10,047 nucleotides of DNA from Cryomorphaceae bacterium (lineage in GTDB: Bacteria; Bacteroidota; Bacteroidia; Flavobacteriales; Schleiferiaceae), in contig JABMNC010000029.1 in NCBI GenBank assembly GCA_013205365.1, positions 1 to 10,047 on the forward strand, written 5' to 3'. Positions 1-6,647 of the stretch are shown piece by piece; the first letter of the stretch is position 1, and every line of letters begins with the position of its first letter. Made by a program: the position numbers and the translations under genes. Under the pieces are notes generated by a model. That model was not told the DNA's origin. It was given only the letters and a program-made list of their open reading frames with translations, and made no database searches.

Positions 1-1
1 C

Positions 2-391
2 GAGAAGTTCAATGTTGTCGAGTGGGAGGCCGTGACGCAGGAGCTGCGGCAGTTTATTTTGGCGCATGTTCAAGAGGGTAAGCCCGTGCTGACGTCGACT
101 CCAGCGCCCAAAAAAGTGGAGTCCGATGCGTCGTCTGATGCTGCTGCAACCTACCCTGAAGGCGGAATTGAGGCGCGGATTATTGAAATTCTCGAGGAAT
201 ACGTCAAGCCTGCTGTGGCCCAAGACGGAGGCAACATCATTTTTGCAGGCTACGAGAACAAGATTGTAAAGGTTCAGCTTCAGGGGGCATGCGCGGGCTG
301 CCCGTCGAGCACGCTCACGCTTCAGCAGGGCATCAAGAACATTCTGCAGCGCATGCTGCCGTCGCTGGTAGACGACGTCGTTCCGGCGTAA
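2..391 (+). CDS. NifU/Nfu-family iron-sulfur cluster carrier (5' end outside window)
   Basis: This is the last 129 codons of an Nfu-type protein, which carries nascent Fe-S clusters from the assembly machinery to cytoplasmic apoenzymes. The frame is open from the left edge, so the true start lies upstream. The GTG at 32 is probably internal, because the residues before it (EKFNVVEWEAV) read like the end of the N-terminal Nfu domain found in Bacteroidota and mitochondrial Nfu proteins. After a low-complexity Ala/Ser/Asp linker (about 100-160) comes a complete C-terminal NifU domain starting near IEARIIEILEE. It holds the cluster-binding CxxC in GACAGCPSS, with cysteine codons at 290 and 299, followed by the expected helix ending ILQRMLP. 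The TAA stop is 8 nt before the next gene, so the two are probably cotranscribed. Family assignment is secure; which apoproteins it serves cannot be told. Confidence 0.93.
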   Translation, partial: EKFNVVEWEAVTQELRQFILAHVQEGKPVLTSTPAPKKVESDASSDAAATYPEGGIEARIIEILEEYVKPAVAQDGGNIIFAGYENKIVKVQLQGACAGCPSSTLTLQQGIKNILQRMLPSLVDDVVPA

Positions 392-399
392 ATTCGGGT

Positions 400-951
400 A
401 TGGAAGCCCTTATTTTGCCCGTTCGCGGCATGCACCCCCAGATTCCAAAGTCCACCTTTTTGGCTCCCAACTGCACGGTGGTGGGCGACGTGACCATGGG
501 CGAGGGCTGCTCCATTTGGTTTAATGCGGTGGTGCGCGGTGACGTCAACTTCATTCGCATAGGCAACGAGGTTAACATTCAAGACGGGGCCGTCATTCAC
601 GGAACCTACCAAAAGCACGGAACCACCATCGGCAATCAAGTTAGCATTGGGCATGGTGCGACAGTACACGGCTGTACCCTCCACGACCGGGTCTTGGTCG
701 GAATGGGTGCCATAGTCATGGATCGCTGCGTGGTAGAGTCCGGCAGCATAATAGCCGCAGGGGCGGTCTTGACCGAAGGCACGCATGTGCCGGCGGGATC
801 GGTCTTCGCCGGGGTGCCCGCCAAAAAAGTCAAGGACATTACCCCGGAACTCATGGCGGGCGAGGTCGAGCGCATTGCGAAAAACTATGGAATTTACGCG
901 TCCTGGCTCCGCAAGGAGGACTCCGACGGGCAAGCATCAGAAGCACTTTAA
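400..951 (+). CDS. gamma-class carbonic anhydrase-like left-handed beta-helix protein
   Basis: This 183-residue protein of the YrdA/PaaY/CaiE group folds as a left-handed beta-helix of hexapeptide repeats and normally forms a trimer with metal sites between subunits. Hexapeptide turns run from about residue 20 to 160 (for example VVGDVTMGEG and SIGHGATVHG). The residues that define gamma carbonic anhydrases are present with spacing matching the archaeal enzyme Cam: Arg46, Asp48, Gln61, Asp62, and the three zinc-ligand histidines His67, His85 and His90. The acidic proton-shuttle loop of Cam is absent, as in most bacterial members (Cam-H-like). It may therefore be a CO2 hydratase or a related thioesterase or acyl-transfer enzyme. 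ATG 400 is chosen because it begins the conserved N-terminus; an open frame reaching back to 289 only overlaps the Nfu gene. No Shine-Dalgarno motif is visible. It is the second gene of the left block. Confidence 0.92.
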   Translation: MEALILPVRGMHPQIPKSTFLAPNCTVVGDVTMGEGCSIWFNAVVRGDVNFIRIGNEVNIQDGAVIHGTYQKHGTTIGNQVSIGHGATVHGCTLHDRVLVGMGAIVMDRCVVESGSIIAAGAVLTEGTHVPAGSVFAGVPAKKVKDITPELMAGEVERIAKNYGIYASWLRKEDSDGQASEAL

Positions 952-957
952 TTGATT

Positions 958-2583
958 ATGGAATACCTGCTGTACTACCTCATTCTGAACCTTTATGGAT
1001 CGGCAATTACCTGGCGATTCTTTCAGGCCGCCGGCATACCCGTTTGGAAGGCCTTTGTACCCGTGTACCGAACCTACCTCTGGACCAAGATTGCCGACCG
1101 ACCCTGGTGGTGGACCATCCTGGCCTACATCCCGGTGGTTGATAACGCCATGGCCCTGGTTTTGGCCTACGAAACGCTTCACATGTTTGGCTTTCGGCAG
1201 AACAAGTACATCTTTTTGACCGCAGCCACGGGCGGACTCTACCTCGGCTACTTGAACTACGGGTCCAAGCTCGAGCGCGGCATTCGCAGCAACGACGAGA
1301 TTCGCAGCCGAATGCCTCTTTGGGTAAACCACATACTATGGGCGGTGGTGGCGGCCGGAACCGTCCGCATGATGACGTTTGAAGCGTTTAACATCCCCAC
1401 TCCGTCGATGGAAAAGTCGCTCATGGTGGGCGATTATTTGGTCGTGAGCAAGATTGCCTACGGTCTGCGCATGCCTAATACGCCCATGAGCATTCCCTTG
1501 ATGCACAACGTGATTCCCTTTGCCAACATGCCGAGTTACCTGACCTGGGTTCAGCTGCCCTACCTGCGGCTTCCGGGTTTGGCCAAGGTTCAAAGGGGTG
1601 ACGCAGTGGTCTTTAACTTCCCTCAGGACCCAGACCGGCCGGCTGACAAAAAAGACCACTACGTCAAGCGATGCATGGGTACTCCCGGAGACAGTTTGGA
1701 ACTGCGCCATAGTCAGGTGTTTATTGACGGAGAGCCAGTTGCCTTCCCGGAGCGCAGCAACGCGCAGTTTAGCCACTACGTGCGCACCCGCCCGGGGCAG
1801 GGATTCAGTCCGCGCCAACTGAAGAAGGATTTTGACATCAACTACGTTACCAACATGACGGTTAACAACCAGAATGTCAGCGACGTACTTCAGATTACCG
1901 AGACGGAGTATGTGGTGACGATACCGAGCCAGTCCTTGGCCAAGTTTGCCCAAATGCCCAGTATCGACACGATGTTTGCGATGGACGCGCTCGCGGGAGA
2001 TTCCGCCTTCGCACCCGGCACTCCCGAGGCCCTTTTGTGGTACTACTCCAACTTTGTGGCAGGGGGAATGATTTTCCCGAATCCGATGGGAGGGCACAGC
2101 GATTCCCTGGTGTATCCATGGACCCGTGACAATTTTGGGCCCCTGTGGATTCCGGCCAAGGGTTCTACCATTGCGCTGAACTACGATACCTACCTCAAGT
2201 ACGAGCATGCCGTGAATGCTTATGAGGGCCATGAATTGACCCGTGAATTCGGCCCGGATGGCGAGCGCTTTTATGTGGACGGACAGCCCGCCACGAGCTA
2301 CACCTTTGCCTTAGACTACTACTGGATGATGGGCGACAACCGCCACAATTCTTGGGACAGCCGCTACTGGGGTTTTGTACCAGAAACCCATGTGGTGGGC
2401 AAGCCGGTCTTCATTTTTTGGAGCATGGATTCCTTTAAATCGGGCATTGATAAAATCCGAAGCGAGCGCTTGTTTACGGTGGTGCACGGCGACGGGAAGC
2501 CCCGCAGCTACTTGATTCCCTTCTTGGTCCTGGTCGCGGCCTACTACGGCTGGGAATGGTTTAGAAAGCGCAAAAAGTCCTAA
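958..2583 (+). CDS. lepB: signal peptidase I, long Bacteroidota-type
   Basis: This 541-residue membrane serine protease (family S26) removes signal peptides from exported proteins at the outer face of the inner membrane. The N-terminus (residues 1-100) is a membrane region with an aromatic-rich segment WWWTILAYIPVV, as in flavobacterial homologues. Another hydrophobic helix (about 122-138) leads into the catalytic box NIPTPSMEKSL with nucleophile Ser150. The general base is Lys237 in HYVKRCMGTPGD. The conserved box GDNRHNSWDSRYWG follows at 459-472. A C-terminal helix (about 518-535) ends in RKRKKS. About 220 residues separate Lys237 from the GDN box, far more than in E. coli LepB (324 aa in total), so a large periplasmic insert is present. 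ATG 958 is preferred over TTG 952, which abuts the previous stop. It sits 6 nt after the carbonic anhydrase gene and 5 nt before the next gene. Confidence 0.96.
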   Translation: MEYLLYYLILNLYGSAITWRFFQAAGIPVWKAFVPVYRTYLWTKIADRPWWWTILAYIPVVDNAMALVLAYETLHMFGFRQNKYIFLTAATGGLYLGYLNYGSKLERGIRSNDEIRSRMPLWVNHILWAVVAAGTVRMMTFEAFNIPTPSMEKSLMVGDYLVVSKIAYGLRMPNTPMSIPLMHNVIPFANMPSYLTWVQLPYLRLPGLAKVQRGDAVVFNFPQDPDRPADKKDHYVKRCMGTPGDSLELRHSQVFIDGEPVAFPERSNAQFSHYVRTRPGQGFSPRQLKKDFDINYVTNMTVNNQNVSDVLQITETEYVVTIPSQSLAKFAQMPSIDTMFAMDALAGDSAFAPGTPEALLWYYSNFVAGGMIFPNPMGGHSDSLVYPWTRDNFGPLWIPAKGSTIALNYDTYLKYEHAVNAYEGHELTREFGPDGERFYVDGQPATSYTFALDYYWMMGDNRHNSWDSRYWGFVPETHVVGKPVFIFWSMDSFKSGIDKIRSERLFTVVHGDGKPRSYLIPFLVLVAAYYGWEWFRKRKKS

Positions 2584-2588
2584 AGACG

Positions 2589-3545
2589 ATGCGTGGATGG
2601 TTTCTGGTTTCGTGCTTCTCGTTGGCCTTCGGCCTGGGGGCGCAGACCGTGGACACCGTCGCCATTCGCGCAGACCGAGCGGAGCGCTGGGACCAGCTCA
2701 GCGACAACCAGCTTTTGCGCCTGGATTGGGCTTCTGCCAGGTGGTCATGGCCCAGCGACAGTTTGGTGGGCCGCATGCTGCGCACCTCGATAGGTTTTAA
2801 GAGGGATTCCTTGCTGGTCTGGCTCGAGGAGGGCGGCCCGAGCGGCGACGTACGCAAAAGGGTGGAGGCCATTCGCCAGCGCCGGTATCAGGTTGCCACC
2901 GAGGCCTTCAACTATCGAGGTGACATTAGGAGCCTTGACCTGTCTCTTTTTTGGTACGGAATTTATGACGTCGAAGGAACCTGGTCGCTTCGCCCAGTGC
3001 GCCTCAAGGTTGAGTTGAGTGAGTTTCCGTCAGGGTCGGGTGACCTGGAGTTTGACATTAAAACCAACCGCGAGCAGGGCAGCCATTTTTTGTTTGGAAG
3101 CCCTGTGCGTCTCGACAGCACGGACCTAGGCCTGGTGCGCGAGGGGTTCTCGGTGCTCATGCCCGGAAGCCAAAGCGACCTTGGCTCGATCACCTCCCGC
3201 GACAAGATGTTCCGCGGCAACTACGTGCTATATGCCACAGGCTCCGTTCAAGGCCTTGGTGCGGAATGCCCGGAGCTCCTGAACTACCAACTCATAGTCG
3301 GGCATCGCTTGGCCGAGCGGGAATGGGCTCAGTTTGATACCCTCGGCAGCGTGGTGGATTCCATCAGCACCTGTGCGCCAGAGGTTTTTTGGAGTGGCGA
3401 TTTGATGGGCGACGGCAAGCCCGACGCCGTACTTTTTCAAAAGCAGCCGGGCGGAATTCGGCTCATTTTGTACCTCAGCGATGCGGCCCCCAACGAGCAA
3501 GAACTCTGGGCTCGGGTCGCAGAATGGTCCATGCTTGCCGACTAG
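2589..3545 (+). CDS. exported protein of unknown function with one DxxGDGxPD motif
   Basis: I do not recognise this 318-residue protein. It begins with a clear Sec signal peptide: Arg2, a hydrophobic stretch FLVSCFSLAFGLG, and a likely cleavage after Ala18 in GLGA-QT. It should therefore be periplasmic, outer-membrane associated or secreted. The mature part has an Arg/Trp-rich helical start (30-100), then alternating beta-type segments (about 110-250). Near the C-terminus, DLMGDGKPD (Asp271-Asp279) resembles the calcium loop of FG-GAP/VCBS or dockerin-like repeats, but only one copy is seen. Two cysteines in ECPEL and STCAPE could form a disulfide. LVSC at residues 6-9 imitates a lipobox but is too near the N-terminus to be likely. 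ATG 2589 is 5 nt after the lepB stop, so it probably shares that transcript and is likely a substrate of that peptidase. Codon use resembles its neighbours. Confidence 0.85.
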   Translation: MRGWFLVSCFSLAFGLGAQTVDTVAIRADRAERWDQLSDNQLLRLDWASARWSWPSDSLVGRMLRTSIGFKRDSLLVWLEEGGPSGDVRKRVEAIRQRRYQVATEAFNYRGDIRSLDLSLFWYGIYDVEGTWSLRPVRLKVELSEFPSGSGDLEFDIKTNREQGSHFLFGSPVRLDSTDLGLVREGFSVLMPGSQSDLGSITSRDKMFRGNYVLYATGSVQGLGAECPELLNYQLIVGHRLAEREWAQFDTLGSVVDSISTCAPEVFWSGDLMGDGKPDAVLFQKQPGGIRLILYLSDAAPNEQELWARVAEWSMLAD

Positions 3546-3552
3546 GAGTCCG

Positions 3553-3576
3553 GCATAATGCTAAACGGCATTGTGC
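3553..3576 (+). terminator. possible terminator hairpin after the four-gene block
   Basis: GCATAATGC, a 6-nt loop (TAAACG) and GCATTGTGC form a 9-bp stem with one G-U pair, starting 7 nt after the stop codon at 3545. It is followed by CTTTGG, a short broken T run rather than a clean T tract, so termination may be weak or need a factor. Its position between two + strand genes, ahead of a candidate promoter, fits a transcript end. Confidence 0.4.
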
Positions 3577-3606
3577 TTTGGCCCTTTGGCCGTGGCCCAT
3601 TCGCCT

Positions 3607-3637
3607 TTTGGGGACTACCTTCGAAACACCTTCTTTG
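3607..3637 (+). promoter_or_regulatory. candidate Bacteroidota promoter for the carboxylase gene
   Basis: A TTTG (-33 type) at 3607-3610 lies exactly 19 nt before CTTCTTTG at 3630-3637. The consensus is TTTG, a spacer of about 19-21 nt, then TAnnTTTG. The -33 element and spacer fit and the TTTG half of the -7 box is intact, but TA is replaced by CT. The start of transcription would fall near 3642, giving a leader of about 10 nt before ATG 3652. The other 70 or so bases between 3546 and 3651 hold the hairpin at 3553-3576 and a tandem CTTTGGCC pair at 3576-3591. Confidence 0.4.
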
Positions 3638-3651
3638 AACCCTATTTAGTC

Positions 3652-5271
3652 ATGGCAAAAGACCTACGCACCGAACGCAACGCAGACGAAATCAAGCTCT
3701 TAGTGGCAGAATGCCGCAGAAGGTGGAGTGAGGTCTCTCTGGGCGGAGGTAAAAAGCGCCTGGAGAAACTCGCCGAACAGGGCAAGCTGAGCGCTCGAGA
3801 ACGTGTTAAACGCCTCCTGGATCCGGGTGCCCCCCAAGTTGAAATCGGTGCCTTCGCCGCCGACGGAATGTATGCCGAGCAGGGCGGATGCCCCTCCGCC
3901 GGAGTGGTCGTCGTGCTGGGTCGAATTGCAGGCCGCACCTGCCTGGTGGTGGCCAACGACGCCACGGTAAAGGCTGGCGCATGGTTCCCGATGACGGGCA
4001 AAAAAAACCTTCGCGCCCAAGAAATAGCCATGGAGAACCGCATACCCATTTTGTATTTGGTCGATTCCGCGGGCGTCTACCTGCCCATGCAGGACGAAAT
4101 TTTTGCCGACAAGGAGCATTTTGGACGAATTTTTAGAAACAATGCCGTGATGAGCAGCATGGGAATCCCCCAGCTTTCAGCCGTCATGGGTTCCTGCGTG
4201 GCCGGTGGTGCCTACCTGCCCATCATGAGCGACGAGGCCATCATTGTCGAGGGAACCGGCAGTATTTTCTTGGCCGGAAGCTACTTAGTCAAGGCCGCCA
4301 TTGGCGAAGAAATCGACAACGAGACCCTCGGCGGAGCCAATACCCACACCCAAATTAGCGGAGTTTGTGACTACAAGGCCAAGGACGACGAAGACGCCAT
4401 CCGCATACTGCGCGGACTCGTCGACAAGCTGGGAGCAGTGCCGACGGCCGGCTTTGACCGCATCGAAGCAAGGGACCCTTCGGTGCCCATGGACTTGGTC
4501 TATGAGCGCATGCCGGTTGACGGCAAACCCTACCCGGTGCGCGCCCTCCTGGACTGCCTCATCGACGCGGACTCTCTCTTGGAGTACAAAGCGGACTATG
4601 GCAAGACCATCATAACGGCCTATGCACGCATCGACGGGTGGGCAGTCGGAATCGTCGCCAACGAACGCCAGGTGGTTAAGTCGGGCAAGGGCGAGATGCA
4701 GATTGGTGGGGTAATTTATTCCGACAGTGCCGACAAGGCCGCGCGTTTTATTGCGAACTGCAACCAAAAAAAGGTTCCCTTGGTCTTTCTGCAGGACGTG
4801 ACCGGCTTCATGGTGGGGTCGCGCTCGGAACAGGGCGGAATCATCAAAGACGGCGCTAAGATGGTCAATGCGGTAGCCAACAGTGTGGTGCCCAAGTTCA
4901 CGGTGATTACGGGCCACTCCTTTGGAGCGGGCAACTACGCCATGTGCGGCAAGGCCTATGATCCGCGCCTCATTGTGGCATGGCCCACGGCCAAAATCGC
5001 GGTAATGGGCGGCGACCAGGCCGCCAAGGTGCTGCTTCAAATTGAGAAGTCACGGGCCGAAGAACTCAGTCCCGAGGCCGAGCAGGAGCTACTGCAGCGC
5101 ATCCGTTCGCGCTACGAGGTGCAAATGAGTCCCTACTATGCAGCGTCGCGTCTGTGGATCGACGCGATTATTGACCCCATTGACACCCGCAAAGTGCTTT
5201 CAATGGGCATCCAGGCTGCCAATCAGGCTCCAATCGAGCGCGCCTACAATCCGGGAATTCTGCAGACCTGA
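3652..5271 (+). CDS. acyl-CoA carboxylase carboxyltransferase (beta) subunit, methylcrotonyl-/propionyl-CoA type
   Basis: This 539-residue cytoplasmic enzyme subunit transfers the carboxyl group from carboxybiotin to an acyl-CoA. It has two crotonase-like halves. The N-terminal half carries VGxL-like CoA-site segments and the oxyanion-hole glycines in GSCVAGGAYLP (180-190). The C-terminal half carries GHSFGAGNYAMCG (421-433) and AWPTAKIAVMGG (443-454), typical of the biotin-facing site. DKEHFGRIFRNNAVMSS (153-169) and the LGGANTHT segment (226-233) resemble methylcrotonyl- or geranyl-CoA carboxylase beta subunits more than propionyl-CoA carboxylase, but substrate cannot be fixed by eye. ATG 3652 starts the conserved N-terminus. 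The frame continues upstream to a TTG at 3571, but that stretch holds the hairpin and promoter. The biotin carboxylase/carrier (alpha) partner is not in this window. It converges on the - strand dehydrogenase with a 29-nt gap. Confidence 0.94.
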   Translation: MAKDLRTERNADEIKLLVAECRRRWSEVSLGGGKKRLEKLAEQGKLSARERVKRLLDPGAPQVEIGAFAADGMYAEQGGCPSAGVVVVLGRIAGRTCLVVANDATVKAGAWFPMTGKKNLRAQEIAMENRIPILYLVDSAGVYLPMQDEIFADKEHFGRIFRNNAVMSSMGIPQLSAVMGSCVAGGAYLPIMSDEAIIVEGTGSIFLAGSYLVKAAIGEEIDNETLGGANTHTQISGVCDYKAKDDEDAIRILRGLVDKLGAVPTAGFDRIEARDPSVPMDLVYERMPVDGKPYPVRALLDCLIDADSLLEYKADYGKTIITAYARIDGWAVGIVANERQVVKSGKGEMQIGGVIYSDSADKAARFIANCNQKKVPLVFLQDVTGFMVGSRSEQGGIIKDGAKMVNAVANSVVPKFTVITGHSFGAGNYAMCGKAYDPRLIVAWPTAKIAVMGGDQAAKVLLQIEKSRAEELSPEAEQELLQRIRSRYEVQMSPYYAASRLWIDAIIDPIDTRKVLSMGIQAANQAPIERAYNPGILQT

Positions 5272-5300
5272 CCCTTGGCTTAAGGGCCCTGTAGTTTTGG

Positions 5301-6578
5301 CTAGAGGCGTCCGTCGACTTCGCCGCGGGGCCAAAAAGCCTTGGTGTCGTAGATGACTCCGTTGGCTACCAATCCCAGGTCTTGCCGGCGTACCGGGGCA
5401 AACTGCTCATGGGCAACGGCCAGAACTACGGCGTGGTAGCCGGTTCCGGGCTCTGAGGCAAGGTTGATGCGGTATTCTTCGCGCACCTGGTCGGGCTCGG
5501 CCCATGGGTCAAAAACGTCGACCTGCATGCCGAACTGCTGAAGTTCGGTGACAATATCAATTACGCGGGTGTTGCGAATGTCGGGGCAGTTTTCTTTGAA
5601 GGTGATTCCCAGCACAAGGGCCTTGCTGCCGTGAATAGGTAATCCTTTGCCAATCATTAGCTTGACCACCTTATTGGCCACAAACATGCCCATGGAGTCG
5701 TTGACCCTGCGGCCGCTTAGGATTACCTGGGGGTGGTAGCCAAGGCTTTGAGCCTTGTGGGCAAGGTAGTAGGGGTCTACTCCGATGCAGTGGCCGCCGA
5801 CCAGGCCTGGGCTGTACTTGAGAAAGTTCCACTTGGTTCCGGCTGCTTCGAGCACGTCGCGAGTGTCGATTCCGAGGCGGTCAAAAATGAGGGCGAGCTC
5901 GTTGACAAACGAGATGTTGACGTCGCGCTGCGCGTTTTCAATGGCCTTGGAGGCTTCGGCCACTTTGATGCTTGGCGCCAGATGGGTTCCTGCCTTCACA
6001 ATTCGGCGGTAGATGCCGTCTACGAATTCGGCCGACTCGGGAGTGCTTCCGCTGGTGACCTTTTTAATCGTTTCAAGTGTGTTGATCTTGTCGCCGGGAT
6101 TAATGCGCTCTGGGCTGTAGCCGCAGTAAAAATCGACGTTAAATTTTAGGCCAGATTCCCGTTCGAGCACGGGGACGCAGTCTTCTTCGGTGCAACCAGG
6201 GTAGGTCGTAGACTCGTAGATGACCACATCGCCTGCCTTGAGCACCCTGCCTATGGTCGCCGAAGCGGCGAGCAGGGGTTTGAGGTCGGGCGACTTGAAC
6301 TGGTCAATGGGGGTCGGAACCGTTACAATGTAAACGTTTGCCTCGGCCAGGCACGTAGCGTCTGCGCTAAAGAGGAGTCCGCGCTGAAGGGCCTGCGCCA
6401 GGTCAGCGGGGTCGGCCTCGAGGGTGTGGTCCTCGCCGCGGTTGAGTTCCTCTACGCGACTGGTTTTAATGTCAAAGCCAATTACGCGGAATTCGCGCGC
6501 CAGGGCAAGGGTTAGGGGAAGACCTACGTAGCCAAGGCCAAGCACGGCAATATGGGGTTGGGACGGGGCCAAAAACAT
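5301..6578 (-). CDS. UDP-N-acetyl-hexosamine 6-dehydrogenase, TviB/WbpO/VipA type
   Basis: This 425-residue NAD-dependent enzyme oxidises C6 of a UDP-sugar to a carboxylate in two steps, supplying uronic acids for surface polysaccharide or O-antigen. The N-terminal Rossmann fold shows GLGYVGLP (14-21) and Asp36 for NAD ribose. The central domain has the conserved ASKAIENAQRD segment with Lys211 and Asn215. Catalytic Cys264 lies in GGHCIGVDPYY, with Asp268 nearby. The C-terminal UDP-binding domain has GITFKENCPDIRNT (324-337) and FDPWA (356-360). KWNFLKYSPGLVGGHC matches UDP-GlcNAc/UDP-GalNAc dehydrogenases better than UDP-glucose dehydrogenase. Length is usual for the family. The start is ATG at 6578-6576, 4 nt downstream of a TACCTTTG box. 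No glycosyltransferase or epimerase is adjacent in the window, so its polysaccharide pathway is unknown. Confidence 0.95.
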   Translation of the reverse strand: MFLAPSQPHIAVLGLGYVGLPLTLALAREFRVIGFDIKTSRVEELNRGEDHTLEADPADLAQALQRGLLFSADATCLAEANVYIVTVPTPIDQFKSPDLKPLLAASATIGRVLKAGDVVIYESTTYPGCTEEDCVPVLERESGLKFNVDFYCGYSPERINPGDKINTLETIKKVTSGSTPESAEFVDGIYRRIVKAGTHLAPSIKVAEASKAIENAQRDVNISFVNELALIFDRLGIDTRDVLEAAGTKWNFLKYSPGLVGGHCIGVDPYYLAHKAQSLGYHPQVILSGRRVNDSMGMFVANKVVKLMIGKGLPIHGSKALVLGITFKENCPDIRNTRVIDIVTELQQFGMQVDVFDPWAEPDQVREEYRINLASEPGTGYHAVVLAVAHEQFAPVRRQDLGLVANGVIYDTKAFWPRGEVDGRL

Positions 6579-6582
6579 AGTT

Positions 6583-6590
6583 CAAAGGTA
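6583..6590 (-). promoter_or_regulatory. -7 promoter box TACCTTTG of the dehydrogenase gene
   Basis: On the - strand this reads TACCTTTG, a perfect match to the Bacteroidota -7 consensus TAnnTTTG. It ends 4 nt before the ATG at 6578. With the usual distance from box to start site, transcription would begin at or within a base or two of the A of the ATG, implying a leaderless mRNA. No TTG/TTTG is found 17-23 nt upstream, so the -33 part is missing or degenerate. Confidence 0.6.
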
Positions 6591-6635
6591 CATTCTGCCC
6601 AGTGCATTTGAGGCCAGCGCCTTGGGGCCAGGCAC

Positions 6636-6643
6636 TACCTTTG
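6636..6643 (+). promoter_or_regulatory. -7 promoter box TACCTTTG of the ABC exporter gene
   Basis: TACCTTTG lies 4 nt before the GTG at 6648, the mirror image of the box at 6583-6590 with 45 nt between the two. It predicts a transcript starting at or next to the start codon. The nearest upstream TTTG (6607-6610) is 25 nt away, longer than the usual spacer, so the -33 element is doubtful. The TGA at 6642-6644 inside the box is in frame with the downstream gene and excludes any earlier start. Confidence 0.6.
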
Positions 6644-6647
6644 ACGG

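Noticed and set aside
289..399. Earlier start for the carbonic anhydrase-like gene inside the Nfu gene
   Set aside because: The added residues are a frame-shifted reading of the Nfu CxxC region; conserved sequence begins at ATG 400.
322..933. Open frame of about 203 codons on the - strand opposite the carbonic anhydrase-like gene
   Set aside because: A shadow of a gene whose metal ligands are all conserved on the + strand.
1336..2232. Open frame of about 298 codons on the - strand opposite lepB
   Set aside because: It lies wholly inside the well-supported lepB gene, and its translation is His/Gly/Val-rich with no recognisable domain. It is a by-product of GC-rich codon use.
2604..2615. LVSC at residues 6-9 of the unknown exported protein, resembling a lipobox
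   Set aside because: The cysteine is at residue 9, leaving too short a hydrophobic region before it; cleavage after Ala18 by signal peptidase I fits better.
3389..3649. Open + strand frame of 86 codons bridging the unknown exported protein and the intergenic region
   Set aside because: Arg-rich frame-shifted translation of the upstream gene, with no start signal or homology.
3571..3651. Upstream TTG start that would extend the carboxylase by 27 residues
   Set aside because: The extension covers the hairpin and candidate promoter and has no resemblance to the family N-terminus; ATG 3652 gives the usual length.
4000..4007. Run of eight A residues in the carboxylase gene, a possible frameshift or slippage site
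   Set aside because: The frame and conserved protein sequence continue unbroken through it (GKKNLRAQE), and no alternative product is evident. A similar A7 tract near 4768 is also harmless.
4285..5040. Open frame of about 251 codons on the - strand opposite the carboxylase gene
   Set aside because: It mirrors a strongly conserved gene and has low-complexity composition without family features.
5272..5286. Short hairpin CCCTT-GGCTT-AAGGG between the convergent genes
   Set aside because: The stem is only 5 bp and no proper T tract follows on either strand, so it is not enough to call a terminator.
5327..6575. Direct repeat GGGGCCAAAAA at both ends of the dehydrogenase gene (5327-5337 and 6565-6575)
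   Set aside because: Both copies are in coding sequence, and several 11-base repeats are expected by chance in 10 kb. There are no signs of a mobile element.
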